Shown: positions 9,125 through 17,866, numbered from the stretch's first letter. The stretch is DNA of 64,000 bases from Clostridium pasteurianum DSM 525 = ATCC 6013 (GCF_000807255.1 NZ_CP009268.1:1828384-1892383), one strand, 5' to 3'. A program made the numbers and translations. Notes: generated by a model not told the origin, from the sequence alone.

Positions 9125-9309
9125 GCGAATACATGGCTTACTTGGCGTTGAACTCCCACTTGAAGAAAAGTAGAGAGCCCAAATTTTAATTTGGTGCGAA
9201 TCACTTTCACAGAGTGCAAGCAGAGAACCAAAATCTTCTTTTTGATTTTGTGTGAATCGCTGTACAGCGTGCGAGGGAGACTTACGCCAAGTTAATCAGG
9301 TGAAATTTT
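9112..9309 (+). repeat. 197-bp structured intergenic repeat, copy A (candidate ncRNA)
   Basis: Nearly the same sequence occurs at 42332-42527 in the same orientation relative to its flanking genes. CTTGGCGT (9141-9148) pairs with ACGCCAAG (9284-9291) to close the element, and CTCCC pairs with GGGAG inside it. Within are two related modules, 9172-9220 and 9222-9275, each starting AGAGA(G/A)CC, then an A/T hairpin, then GTG(C/T)GAATC(A/G)CT, ending GTGC(A/G)AG. Module 1 has CCAAAT/ATTTGG, module 2 CAAAATC/GATTTTG and the palindrome CGCTGTACAGCG. There is no reading frame of note. I do not recognise it as a known RNA family. Confidence 0.75.
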
Positions 9310-9329
9310 GGAAAGCAGTGTGATTATCT

Positions 9330-10553
9330 ATGAGAAATAAAAACATGTTTATCTATTACATATTAATTGGATTAATTCTATTATATCCAATTATGCCTCA
9401 AGGATTGAATATAGGAAATATACATAAGATACCAGCTTTAGGGGATGTAATGCTATTTGTTCTTATATTGGCCTTCTTAGTTCATATTATAGTTTTTAGA
9501 AGGGAATTTATAAATAATTTATTGGATTTTTTTAAAGATTTTATGGGATTGTCATTTACAGTTCTCTTACTTATAATGATTATATCCATTTCCTATGCTA
9601 CAGATAAAACCATTGCAATAACTGAAAGTGCAAGATTTTTGTCCTTTATTATATTGTATTTTATTATAAAATACAGTATAGATAGAGAAGAAGTAAAAGG
9701 TTTAATAAATTCGTATATGGTTATATTTACAGTTATAAATATATATGGAATATTTCAGAAAGTAACAGGATATGGTCTTTTAACGGGATATGCTATGGCA
9801 AATGGAGTTTTAAGAATCAATGGAACTTTTGATAATCCAAATACTTTCGCTGCTTTCTTAATCATAGGAATTTTCCCAGTGGTAATGTTTATAATTAGAA
9901 GCAAGTATGTATATCAGAGAATTGTTTATGGAATTTTACTAATAATGGCTCTATTTAACATTTATTTTACTGGTTCAAGGAACTCCTTTTTAGGTATATT
10001 AGTAGGTGGAGTAATACTGTCATTGGTATATAGTTTGTATTTTCTTATTGGATTAGGGGCTGTTGCAGTAATTGGCTTTGCAATACCTCAAGTGAGATCA
10101 AGAATTCTACAAATTGCTGTGGGAGATGAGGGAAGAATACAGATTTGGAGAACTGCCCTTAAAATGATCCAAGAACATCCTTTAAGGGGAATTGGCAATG
10201 GAAATTTTATTGAATTATATGACAGCTATGTAGCTAAATATAGATATTTGGTCTACAAAAATTATTCTCATTATCCCACACATAATTCTTATCTTAAAAT
10301 AGAGTCTGAATTGGGGATAGTAGGTGGACTGTCATTTATTAGTATAATTGTAAATACCATCATTAAAATAAAGAAAGTTATAGTTAATATAGAAGATAAA
10401 AAAATAAATTTATTTTATGTTGGATTTTTTGCTTCAGCATCAGCTTTTTTATTTATGAATTTAATTGAAAATTTATTTTTTGTACCTACAGTAGTAGTGT
10501 ATTTCTGGATATTTGTAGCAGCAGCAGATGGACTTTGTGATGAACAGCACTAA
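9330..10553 (+). CDS. O-antigen ligase/polymerase-like membrane protein (Wzy_C family)
   Basis: The 407-aa protein is mostly membrane segments (about 10-11) with a large outside loop. The Wzy_C hallmarks are present: RIQIWRTALKMIQEHPLRGIGNGNF followed by HYPTHNSYLKIESELGIVGG, containing the conserved Arg and His of O-antigen ligases and polymerases (longer stretch at about residues 268-340; key residues R and H). In a Gram-positive such a protein more likely polymerises repeat units delivered by a Wzx flippase or attaches a glycan to a carrier than acts on lipopolysaccharide. The ribosome binding site before the ATG is weak; a second ATG five codons in is also possible. The repeat element lies directly upstream. 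Confidence 0.85.
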   Translation: MRNKNMFIYYILIGLILLYPIMPQGLNIGNIHKIPALGDVMLFVLILAFLVHIIVFRREFINNLLDFFKDFMGLSFTVLLLIMIISISYATDKTIAITESARFLSFIILYFIIKYSIDREEVKGLINSYMVIFTVINIYGIFQKVTGYGLLTGYAMANGVLRINGTFDNPNTFAAFLIIGIFPVVMFIIRSKYVYQRIVYGILLIMALFNIYFTGSRNSFLGILVGGVILSLVYSLYFLIGLGAVAVIGFAIPQVRSRILQIAVGDEGRIQIWRTALKMIQEHPLRGIGNGNFIELYDSYVAKYRYLVYKNYSHYPTHNSYLKIESELGIVGGLSFISIIVNTIIKIKKVIVNIEDKKINLFYVGFFASASAFLFMNLIENLFFVPTVVVYFWIFVAAADGLCDEQH

Positions 10554-10649
10554 AATGGGTAAGATAGCTTTCCAAAACAATATCTCTTAAAGACGAAAAA
10601 TAAAAATATTAAAAGACAAATATTTTCTAATTAACTACGGAGGAAAATT

Positions 10650-11375
10650 ATGTTTTCTAAAATATTAGATTATCATGTATTTAATAAGAGTAAACTGGAG
10701 CTTATGAAATACATAAAGACCTTTAAAAAAGTGCATATCATATCAGGAAATCCTGAAGTGCTCTATAATGGATTATATGACAAATCAATATTTAAAGGCT
10801 GTAGTGAATATAACTCTATAATAATTCCGGATGGTATTGGTGTAGTTATAGCTTCTAAAATAGTTAAAAAATCAGTTGAAGAAAAAATTCCAGGTATTGA
10901 AGTTATGGATGAAATAATAAAGTATTGTGAAAGAGAGAGTAAAGCCATATATCTTCTTGGAGCAAAGCAGGAAATTATTGATGAGTGTATAATAAAGCTT
11001 AAATTTAAATATAGTAAGCTGCAAATTGCTGGCAGTCATAATGGATACTTTGATATGAATAGCTGTGAAGATATATTGCAGGATATAAAAAATTCAAAAC
11101 CTTATGCTATTTTTGTGGCTATGGGATGTCCTAGACAGGAAAAATTTATAAATATGTACATGGACAGTTTGCCTGCATCTGTATATATGGGAGTAGGGGG
11201 AAGCTTTGATGTAATTGCAGGTAAGGTAAATAGGGCTCCCAGATGGATGATAAAATTTGGATTGGAGTGGCTCTATAGGGTAGCTAAAGAGCCTTGGAGA
11301 ATAAAGAGACTTGGATCTATTCCTAAACTTATATTGAAAGTTATATACAACAAATATATAATAAGAAAGGAATAA
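10650..11375 (+). CDS. WecG/TagA/CpsF family glycosyltransferase
   Basis: The 241-aa protein carries the family landmarks in order: IIPDGIGVV, PGIEVMDEI, the GAKQEII and GSHNGYFD blocks, VAMGCPRQEKFI, then GVGGSFDVIAGKVNRAP and the C-terminal EWLYRVAKEPWRIKR. TagA (GT26) adds N-acetylmannosamine to undecaprenyl-diphospho-GlcNAc in wall teichoic acid linkage-unit synthesis; WecG does the analogous step for enterobacterial common antigen. Here it probably adds the second sugar of the lipid-linked unit built by this locus. The C-terminal basic appendage is the segment that holds TagA at the membrane. Start follows ACGGAGGAAAATT. Confidence 0.88.
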   Translation: MFSKILDYHVFNKSKLELMKYIKTFKKVHIISGNPEVLYNGLYDKSIFKGCSEYNSIIIPDGIGVVIASKIVKKSVEEKIPGIEVMDEIIKYCERESKAIYLLGAKQEIIDECIIKLKFKYSKLQIAGSHNGYFDMNSCEDILQDIKNSKPYAIFVAMGCPRQEKFINMYMDSLPASVYMGVGGSFDVIAGKVNRAPRWMIKFGLEWLYRVAKEPWRIKRLGSIPKLILKVIYNKYIIRKE

Positions 11376-11469
11376 AATTCTATTTATTTTAAGTTGTATA
11401 ATCAGTTATGAGTAAAATTTTTACAAGATAGATAGTATTGATTAACATAAATTTTAGGAGTTGGTAAGG

Positions 11470-12312
11470 ATGAAAATATTAATAACTGGGGCTAATGGTC
11501 AGCTTGGAAGAGAGCTTCAAAAACAATATGCAGAAAAAGATGTTGAGATTATTCCAACAGATGTAAAAGATCTGGATATAACAGATGTAAATGAGGTAAA
11601 TAAATTTGTAAAAGAACATAAACCAAATGTAATTATAAATTGTGCAGCACATACACAGGTGGATAAATGTGAGGAACAATTGGATTTAGCCTATAAAATA
11701 AATGCTGTAGGCCCTAAAAATTTAGCTTCAGCAGCTTTTTCCATAGGAGCTGAAATTGTTCAGGTTTCTACTGATTATGTGTTTAATGGAAATGGAAATA
11801 CTGAGCTTACTGAATTTGATACTACAGATCCTCAAACGGTGTATGGAAAAACTAAATTAGATGGAGAAAACTTTGTAAAAACTTTAAATCCCAAATATTA
11901 TATTGTAAGAACTGCATGGTTATATGGAGATGGAAATAATTTTGTAAAGACTATGATAAAACTAAGTGAAAATCATAATGAATTAAAGGTTGTAAATGAT
12001 CAGATAGGAACACCTACCAGCACTGTAGATTTAGCTAGTGTAATAATAAAACTTATAGATGAAAAAAATTATGGACTATTCCATTGTACCTGCAAAGGTG
12101 TATGTTCTTGGTATGATTTTGCTAAAGAAATATTCAGGCTGAAAAATATTGATATAAATGTTATTCCATGTACTACAGAAGAATTCCCAAGACCTGCAAA
12201 GAGGCCTAAATATTCTGTGCTTAGAAATTACATGTTGGAAATTACAACTGGAGATATAACAAAAACATGGCAGGAGTCACTAAAAGAGTATATAGAAAAT
12301 CTGGATATGTAA
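11470..12312 (+). CDS. rfbD: dTDP-4-dehydrorhamnose reductase
   Basis: The 280-aa enzyme has the Rossmann dinucleotide motif at its start (ITGANGQLGREL), then VIINCAAHTQVDKCE, the SDR active-site region VSTDYVFNG with YGKTKLDGE (Tyr and Lys), and the RTAWLYG block. It reduces dTDP-4-dehydro-L-rhamnose with NAD(P)H, the last step of dTDP-L-rhamnose synthesis. The partner genes rfbA, rfbB and rfbC are not in the window, so they must lie elsewhere or upstream. I chose the ATG at 11470, nine bases after TAGGAG; a TTG at 11461 in the same frame sits directly on that binding site and is unlikely. A terminator-like hairpin follows at 12325. Confidence 0.93.
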   Translation: MKILITGANGQLGRELQKQYAEKDVEIIPTDVKDLDITDVNEVNKFVKEHKPNVIINCAAHTQVDKCEEQLDLAYKINAVGPKNLASAAFSIGAEIVQVSTDYVFNGNGNTELTEFDTTDPQTVYGKTKLDGENFVKTLNPKYYIVRTAWLYGDGNNFVKTMIKLSENHNELKVVNDQIGTPTSTVDLASVIIKLIDEKNYGLFHCTCKGVCSWYDFAKEIFRLKNIDINVIPCTTEEFPRPAKRPKYSVLRNYMLEITTGDITKTWQESLKEYIENLDM

Positions 12313-12324
12313 TTACTAATTAGG

Positions 12325-12353
12325 AACTCGTACTTTAAAGGTGCGAGTTTTAT
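12325..12353 (+). terminator. Intrinsic terminator after rfbD
   Basis: AACTCGTAC (12325-12333) pairs with GTGCGAGTT (12341-12349) with one wobble around a 7-nt loop, followed by TTATT. Confidence 0.6.
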
Positions 12354-12460
12354 TAAATGATATATTAGTTCATAATATAAACAGAGTTTAAGTTATTATC
12401 TGTAATTATAGATTAGATAAATTTAAGCTCATATATAAATTTTTCAGGAAAGGTAGTTAA

Positions 12461-13888
12461 ATGAATAGAGTAGCTAAAAATTTTTTACTTACGATTTCTT
12501 CAAGTTTGATATCTCAGGTTATAGTGTTTTTTACAGGTACTTATTATGCCACTAAAATAGGAGCTTCTTATTTTGGTACAGTGAATACGGTTCAGGCAAT
12601 GATATTGTATTTTACTATGGTAGTACTTTTTGGCCTTCAAACCTATGGAACCAGAGAAATTGCAAAGGACAGAGAAAATATAAAACAGGTAGTGGGTGAT
12701 ATACTTATCTTTAGATTTATATTATTTATTTTAAGCTTTGCAGTTATAGTTATTATATCTTCGGCCTTTGAAAATAATATAAATTCTATAAAAACTTTAT
12801 TTATATTGTATGGACTAACACTACTTCCTACTGCTATGAATATTGACTGGGTATTTAATGGAATACAGGAAATGAAATACAATGCTGTTTATAATATCAT
12901 TAAAAATATAATTCCATTTATTTTAATATATATCTTTTTAAGAGAAAAGAGCCAAGTTTATTATATACCCCTATTTACTTTTATAGCATTATTTATTGGA
13001 ACCATATATCAGGGATACATATATTTTTTTAAGAAAAGATTTACTTTAAGTATTAATCTAAATAAGAAGAAATTTATTTCCTATGTAAATTTTGGACTTC
13101 CATTTTTAATTTCAGGAATACTTGCCATGATAAATACCAATGTGGATAGAATAATAATAATGTTCACTAGGGGAAGTGAAGAAGCAGGGATATATGGATC
13201 AGCTTATTATATAATTCTATTTTTAATAAATATTGAAACCATGATTTTTACACCTATATTTCCACTTATTATAAATTATTTTAACAATAATGACAGAGAG
13301 AATTTAAAAAAGCTTATGAATAATACCTCAAAGATAATAACTGCTTTTATTATGCCCGTTGTAATAGGAGGAATTCTTCTTTCAAAGGATATAATAGTGC
13401 TGCTCTTTGATAAAAGTTTTATAGGTGCTTATTCACCATTTATTATATTATTATTATATGCTTTAATACTTTTTTTTAGAGAAATATATGGTTGGGGATT
13501 GAACGCCTGTGGTATGGAGAAAAAATATTTAAAGACTGTTACTATATCAGCCTTAGTAAATTTAATATTGAATTTAATATTTACTCCTAGATATGGTATG
13601 AATATGGCTGCTGCAATAACTGTGCTATCAGAAATAATAAATATAGTGATGATGAGGTATTATGCTAAAAGAATTATAATAGTTTCAAACTATATTAATA
13701 TAATAAAATCTTTATTTCCTTGTTTTATAATGGCTATTGTAATAATTATTTTAAAATATTTTAATATAAATGTAGTTTTTACCATAATTTTAAGTGCCAT
13801 ATTTTACAGTATATTTATAATTATAACGAAGTATATAACATTACAGGAAGTAAGGAGTATTTTAATTGGAAAGAACGGCGGTGTGTAA
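12461..13888 (+). CDS. Wzx-type polysaccharide flippase (MOP superfamily)
   Basis: The 475-aa protein is built of about 14 membrane segments with the N-terminal pattern of oligosaccharide flippases (RVAKNFLLTISSSLISQV, then YYATKIGASYFG and YGTREIAKDR). Wzx proteins move undecaprenyl-diphosphate-linked repeat units to the outer membrane face, where a Wzy protein polymerises them; the Wzy_C protein at 9330 is the obvious partner. Together with the Wzt ATPase at the window start, the locus holds parts of two different export routes. The next gene begins 3 bases after this stop, so they are probably co-translated. Start ATG follows GGAAAGGTAG. Confidence 0.9.
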   Translation: MNRVAKNFLLTISSSLISQVIVFFTGTYYATKIGASYFGTVNTVQAMILYFTMVVLFGLQTYGTREIAKDRENIKQVVGDILIFRFILFILSFAVIVIISSAFENNINSIKTLFILYGLTLLPTAMNIDWVFNGIQEMKYNAVYNIIKNIIPFILIYIFLREKSQVYYIPLFTFIALFIGTIYQGYIYFFKKRFTLSINLNKKKFISYVNFGLPFLISGILAMINTNVDRIIIMFTRGSEEAGIYGSAYYIILFLINIETMIFTPIFPLIINYFNNNDRENLKKLMNNTSKIITAFIMPVVIGGILLSKDIIVLLFDKSFIGAYSPFIILLLYALILFFREIYGWGLNACGMEKKYLKTVTISALVNLILNLIFTPRYGMNMAAAITVLSEIINIVMMRYYAKRIIIVSNYINIIKSLFPCFIMAIVIIILKYFNINVVFTIILSAIFYSIFIIITKYITLQEVRSILIGKNGGV

Positions 13889-13891
13889 TAA

Positions 13892-15016
13892 GTGAGATAT
13901 TATGTATTATATCCAAAGGCTGAAAATGTACACCTAATAAAAGATGTAGGAATGATTGCTTACAAATTACATAAACTCTATGGATATAATTCCTATATAG
14001 CTAGCTATAACAATGATAAGTATTATTACCTAGACGAAGAAGTAAAAGGAATTAAAATGGACTTTATTCAGAAGAAAAATAAAAATTTAATAAATATATT
14101 TAAATATTTGAGTAAAAATTCTAAAAATATAGATGTACTTCAAATATTTCACATGACTTTTAATTCTGTAGTTTATGCTTTATTATATAAATTTTTTAAT
14201 AGGCGCGGTATAATATTTTTAAAACTTGATTGTACAGAATTAATTTTGCAGAAGATAAAGAATATGAAATCTATTGAAAGAATATTTTTTAACTTTTTCC
14301 TTAGCAGTGTAGATATTATAGGAGTGGAGCAGAAATATATATTTGACAGGTTAAAATACTTGATTGGTAAACATAGCAATAAATTAATTAATGTACCCAA
14401 TGGTATTGATTTTGAAGCTGACTATTTTAAAAAGGATATAAATTTTAAGGATAAAGAAAATATAATCTTGAATGTGGGCAGAATTGGAAGCAGTGAAAAA
14501 GCTACAGACTTACTTATGAAGGCTTTTTCATTGATAGATGAGGAAATAAGAAAAGAATGGAAGCTCGTATTTGTAGGACCTGTAGAGGATTCTTTTAAAG
14601 AGACTATAGAAGATTTTTTTGAAAAATACCCCAATATAAAAGCTGATATAATATTTAAAGGTCCCATATTTAATAGAGAAGAATTATTTCAAGAATATAA
14701 AAAATCAAAAATATTCTGCCTCACTTCTGCTTATGAAAGTTTTGGAATAGCATTGATAGAGGCTATAGCTTGTGGCAATGTAATAGTTTCTACTAGAGTT
14801 GGAATAGCAGAAGAAATTGTAAAAGAGGGAAAAGGAGCAGTAGTTAATGTAGGAGATTATAAAGCTATAGCTGTTGAATTGAAAAAACTAATGACCAGTG
14901 ATAATTTAGATAAATATTCTGAAGAAATGAAAAAATATTGTAAGAAACAGTATAATTGGGATAACATAGTTGAAAATTTACATTATAGAATAAATAATAT
15001 AAGAGGAAAAAGATGA
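13892..15016 (+). CDS. GT4 glycosyltransferase
   Basis: The 374-aa protein has a GT-B layout: a variable N-terminal half, then NVPNGIDFE, ILNVGRIGSSEKATDLLMKA, LVFVGPVEDS and the C-terminal nucleotide-sugar site CLTSAYESFGIALIEAIACG with the conserved E-x7-E spacing (E of YESFGIALIE), then VSTRVGIAEEIV. It should be a retaining transferase working on the cytoplasmic face. Start is GTG at 13892, three bases after the flippase stop, with GGCGGTG inside the upstream gene as ribosome binding site. It overlaps closely with the next GT2 gene (1-base gap), so the three genes form one unit. Confidence 0.88.
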   Translation: MRYYVLYPKAENVHLIKDVGMIAYKLHKLYGYNSYIASYNNDKYYYLDEEVKGIKMDFIQKKNKNLINIFKYLSKNSKNIDVLQIFHMTFNSVVYALLYKFFNRRGIIFLKLDCTELILQKIKNMKSIERIFFNFFLSSVDIIGVEQKYIFDRLKYLIGKHSNKLINVPNGIDFEADYFKKDINFKDKENIILNVGRIGSSEKATDLLMKAFSLIDEEIRKEWKLVFVGPVEDSFKETIEDFFEKYPNIKADIIFKGPIFNREELFQEYKKSKIFCLTSAYESFGIALIEAIACGNVIVSTRVGIAEEIVKEGKGAVVNVGDYKAIAVELKKLMTSDNLDKYSEEMKKYCKKQYNWDNIVENLHYRINNIRGKR

Positions 15017-15017
15017 T

Positions 15018-15929
15018 ATGAATATAGATCCAAAAGTTTTTATAGTAATATTAAATTTTAATTCTTTTAAGGATACAAAAGAGTGCTTATTTAGCTTAAA
15101 ACAATTAAAATATAGTAATCATGAAATAATAGTTGTAGATAATTCATCTACAGATGGCTCCTATGAAAAGTTGAAGAGAGAATTTAGTACATATAATATT
15201 ATAAAATGTAATGAAAATTTAGGCTATGCCAGCGGAAACAATTTAGGAATTAAATATGCTTTAAAAAATAATGCCGAATATATCTGCATATTAAATAATG
15301 ATGTAATAGTAGAAAGTGATTTTTTAGATAAAATAATTGAAATTATGGAAGAACATAAGGAGATAGGTGTAGCTGGACCTTGTATATGTAAATATAACAA
15401 TAAAAATATTATACAAGCTATGGGGGCCAAAATAAATTTATATACAGGGCTTACTCAAGGAAAATATAAAAATTATAAATACAATGAAATTCCTAAAGAA
15501 AATTCTTTTGTAGATTATCTGGGAGGAGCCTGTTTTGTATGCAGAAGAGATGTATTTGAAGATATAGGATTAATACCTGAAAATTATTTTCTATTTTTTG
15601 AAGAAACAGAATTTTGTTATAGAGCAAGTGCTAAAGGATATAAATTGCTATGTGTATATGATAGTAAAATTTATCATAAAGGATCTTCTACTATATCTAA
15701 ATATAGTGGATTGAGTTATTATTTTTTAAATAGAAACAGAGTAATTTTTATAAAAAGAAATGCTAATATGTTAGAGAAAACTGTATTTTCTATATATATT
15801 TTTATTGAGGCTATAGGAAGAATAATAATTAGAAGAGAACCTTTTAGCCTAATTAAAAATATTATACACGGATTTAAGGCCGATACAGAAAATATAGATA
15901 TGGAAACGGTAAATAAATTTGTAAAGTAA
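15018..15929 (+). CDS. GT2 glycosyltransferase
   Basis: The 303-aa protein begins KVFIVILNFNSFKDTKECL and has VVDNSSTDGS, NLGYASGNNLGIK, LNNDVIVE as the metal-site equivalent, and the late motif YFLFFEETEFCYRASAKGY, all typical of GT2 rhamnosyltransferase-like enzymes. A hydrophobic region near 255-275 may be membrane-associated. It closes the wzx-GT4-GT2 unit; start ATG overlaps the AGGAAAAAGATG end of the preceding gene. Substrate unknown. Confidence 0.86.
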   Translation: MNIDPKVFIVILNFNSFKDTKECLFSLKQLKYSNHEIIVVDNSSTDGSYEKLKREFSTYNIIKCNENLGYASGNNLGIKYALKNNAEYICILNNDVIVESDFLDKIIEIMEEHKEIGVAGPCICKYNNKNIIQAMGAKINLYTGLTQGKYKNYKYNEIPKENSFVDYLGGACFVCRRDVFEDIGLIPENYFLFFEETEFCYRASAKGYKLLCVYDSKIYHKGSSTISKYSGLSYYFLNRNRVIFIKRNANMLEKTVFSIYIFIEAIGRIIIRREPFSLIKNIIHGFKADTENIDMETVNKFVK

Positions 15930-16007
15930 TATATTTTATTAAAAGTATAAAGTTCAAATAACAAATATCAAATGAAAAAAGTGATAGGAGTAAATATACC
16001 TATTAAA

Positions 16008-16031
16008 AATCAACTTTCCACTGAGAAAAAT
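16008..16031 (+). repeat. Partial copy of the dispersed TCAACTTTC repeat
   Basis: ATCAACTTTCCACTGAGAAA here matches ATCAACTTTCAACTAAGAAA at 39718 with two differences over these 20 bases. It is the shortest of five intergenic copies. Confidence 0.5.
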
Positions 16032-16134
16032 TTCGTTATTTTCTCCAGTTACAAATTTAAGCTGAATAATATTCATTTAAGTACACATAATAAATAGAAT
16101 AATAAATATAAAATTTCTAAAGGAGTGCAGTTGA

Positions 16135-16701
16135 ATGGATTTTTATGATGTAGTAGAAAATAGAAAAAGTATAAAAAGATTTAAATCTACAGAAGTGAAA
16201 GATGATAAGCTTGGTAAAATGATTAATGCTGCAATGATGGCACCTTCTTGGAAAAATAAAACTTCTTATAAATTTGTTATAGTAGATGATGATTATAAGA
16301 AAAATATAATAGCTTCTGCTGTAAAAAATAGTTCTGATGAGGTTGAAAAAGCTATAAAAGAGGCACCCGTGGTAGCTTTAATTGCTGGAGAGCCAGAAGA
16401 TTCTGGGAATATAGATGGAAAACCTTTATATTTAGTAGATAGTGCAATTGCTATGGAACATTTTATATTAGCAGCTTCTAATGAAGGCTATGGAACTTGT
16501 TGGATAGCTTCTTTTGATGAAAACACCATAAGAGATATATTAGATATACCAAATAACTTTAAAGTTGTAGCTTTGACACCAATTGGTGAAATAGCCGAAG
16601 AAAAACAGCATAACCCTGTAAAAAATGTAAATGAACATGTTTTTTTAAATAAATGGAATGTTCCTTTTAGTAAAAAGCATGAAAAGACTTTACTCAGATA
16701 G
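16135..16701 (+). CDS. Nitroreductase family protein
   Basis: The 188-aa protein has the FMN-dependent nitroreductase layout: VVENRKSIKRFK at the N-terminus (FMN phosphate-binding Arg/Ser), MMAPSWKNKTSYKFVIVD, the central DSAIAMEHFILAASNEGYGTCW (split motif, residues about 101-124, key residues G and W) and VALTPIGEIAEE near the end. It probably uses NAD(P)H to reduce a small organic or nitro compound in the cytoplasm; the true substrate is not apparent. It stands alone, followed by a strong hairpin terminator. Start ATG follows AAAGGAGTGCAG. Confidence 0.88.
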   Translation: MDFYDVVENRKSIKRFKSTEVKDDKLGKMINAAMMAPSWKNKTSYKFVIVDDDYKKNIIASAVKNSSDEVEKAIKEAPVVALIAGEPEDSGNIDGKPLYLVDSAIAMEHFILAASNEGYGTCWIASFDENTIRDILDIPNNFKVVALTPIGEIAEEKQHNPVKNVNEHVFLNKWNVPFSKKHEKTLLR

Positions 16702-16715
16702 AAAAAATAAATCTT

Positions 16716-16768
16716 AATAAGAAACTATCTTACAATGGATATTGTGTTTTGTGAGATAGTTTCTTATT
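16716..16768 (+). terminator. Intrinsic terminator after the nitroreductase gene
   Basis: AATAAGAAACTATCTTACA (16716-16734) pairs with 16750-16768 across 19 positions with one G-U wobble; loop of 15 bases. Confidence 0.8.
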
Positions 16769-16925
16769 AATTATATGAAGCAAATAAATTACAATTCATA
16801 TATACCTTAGTCATTCACTTTCTATTTTGTATAATTTTCTATACAAAATTTTTATTATATATGATAAAATATTATTCATGTAATAGTAATTTTATAATTT
16901 ATTTATGAAAGTGGTGCTTAAAAAA

Positions 16926-17567
16926 ATGTATGAAAATATGACAATAGGGGAATTTTCAAAAGTACTTTCCAGTAGTTCACCAGCTCCAGGGGGTGGCGGC
17001 GCAGCAGCCCTAACAGCGGCATTAGCAGCTTCACTTACTTCTATGGTATTTAATCTTACTATAGGAAAAAAAGTATATGAAGATTATGATGATTCCATAA
17101 AAGAATTAATAAAAGAAAGTTTAGCAAAGATGGAAGAGGCAAAGGATGAATTTATTACATATATAGACAAAGATGGAGCAGCTTTTTTAGAAATTATTAA
17201 TGCTTTTAAAATGCCTAAGGACACAGAAGAAGCAATACAGCTAAGAAGTAAGGCTATAGCTAAAGGTTATGAAAATGCTGCTAAAGTACCTATGGAGTTA
17301 ATTGAAAAGACAAATAAAATATACGAGATGATATCTGTTGCCTGTGAATACGGAAATAAATTTGCAGTGTCAGATGCGGGATGTGCTGCTATACTTGCTC
17401 ACTCAGTGATAGAGATAGCTGTATTAAATATAGGTATAAATCTATCTGGTATAAAAGATGAAGCCATAAAAAATAAATTGGAAGAAGAATCGCAAAAACT
17501 ATTGCAGCAAAGTAAAAATAATAAAAATGATATAGTTTATGTGGTAAATAAGATTCTTGGAATATAG
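16926..17567 (+). CDS. Cyclodeaminase/cyclohydrolase family protein (FTCD_C domain)
   Basis: The 213-aa helical protein opens with TIGEFSKVLSSSSPAPGGG, the hallmark of the formiminotetrahydrofolate cyclodeaminase domain, followed by AALTAALAASLTSMVFNLTIGKK. Stand-alone members in clostridia and acetogens include FchA, methenyl-tetrahydrofolate cyclohydrolase, so a one-carbon folate role is likely, but no other folate gene is adjacent and the exact reaction is open. I placed the start at ATG 16926, nine bases after GAAAGTGGTG; an in-frame ATG at 16905 lies before that site and has none of its own. Confidence 0.8.
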   Translation: MYENMTIGEFSKVLSSSSPAPGGGGAAALTAALAASLTSMVFNLTIGKKVYEDYDDSIKELIKESLAKMEEAKDEFITYIDKDGAAFLEIINAFKMPKDTEEAIQLRSKAIAKGYENAAKVPMELIEKTNKIYEMISVACEYGNKFAVSDAGCAAILAHSVIEIAVLNIGINLSGIKDEAIKNKLEEESQKLLQQSKNNKNDIVYVVNKILGI

Positions 17568-17578
17568 GAAAAGGACAA

Positions 17579-17646
17579 AACTTTTCTCAGTTGATAGTGA
17601 ACAGTGGAAAGTCAAAATATCAAAGTTGAAAGAACAAATTTAGTTA
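17579..17646 (-). repeat. Dispersed intergenic repeat, copy 1
   Basis: Reading the minus strand, TGTTCTTTCAACTTTGATAT, then TTTGACTTTCCACTGTTCAC and TATCAACT line up with the copy at 46031-46101. Other copies lie at 27188, 39699 and 16008. The segment sits right after the stop codon of the cyclodeaminase-like gene. Confidence 0.7.
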
Positions 17647-17818
17647 ATATAGATAAACAACTTTAATGATTAATCTTTATAAATAAAAGCATTTAAAATA
17701 TTCTGTTTTATCAATTCGTAGATTAAGTTTTCATATTGTTTATCTATAGTTAAAATTTAAGAATTAAGAGTTATTGATGCTTTGTTAGAAATAAAGTATT
17801 GCAGGTAACTAGTTATCA

Positions 17819-17866
17819 GATAATTACCTAAATATTAGTCATCACATAAATATTTAGGTAATTATC
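17819..17866. repeat. Perfect 18-bp inverted repeat in convergent gap
   Basis: GATAATTACCTAAATATT (17819-17836) is the exact reverse complement of 17849-17866, with a 12-base loop; weaker pairing continues outward (GTAACTAG with CTAGTAAT). It lies between the convergent cyclodeaminase-like and pdaA genes, so it may be a bidirectional terminator, but it lacks a T-tract. The remaining ~400 bases of this gap show no gene. Confidence 0.75.
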
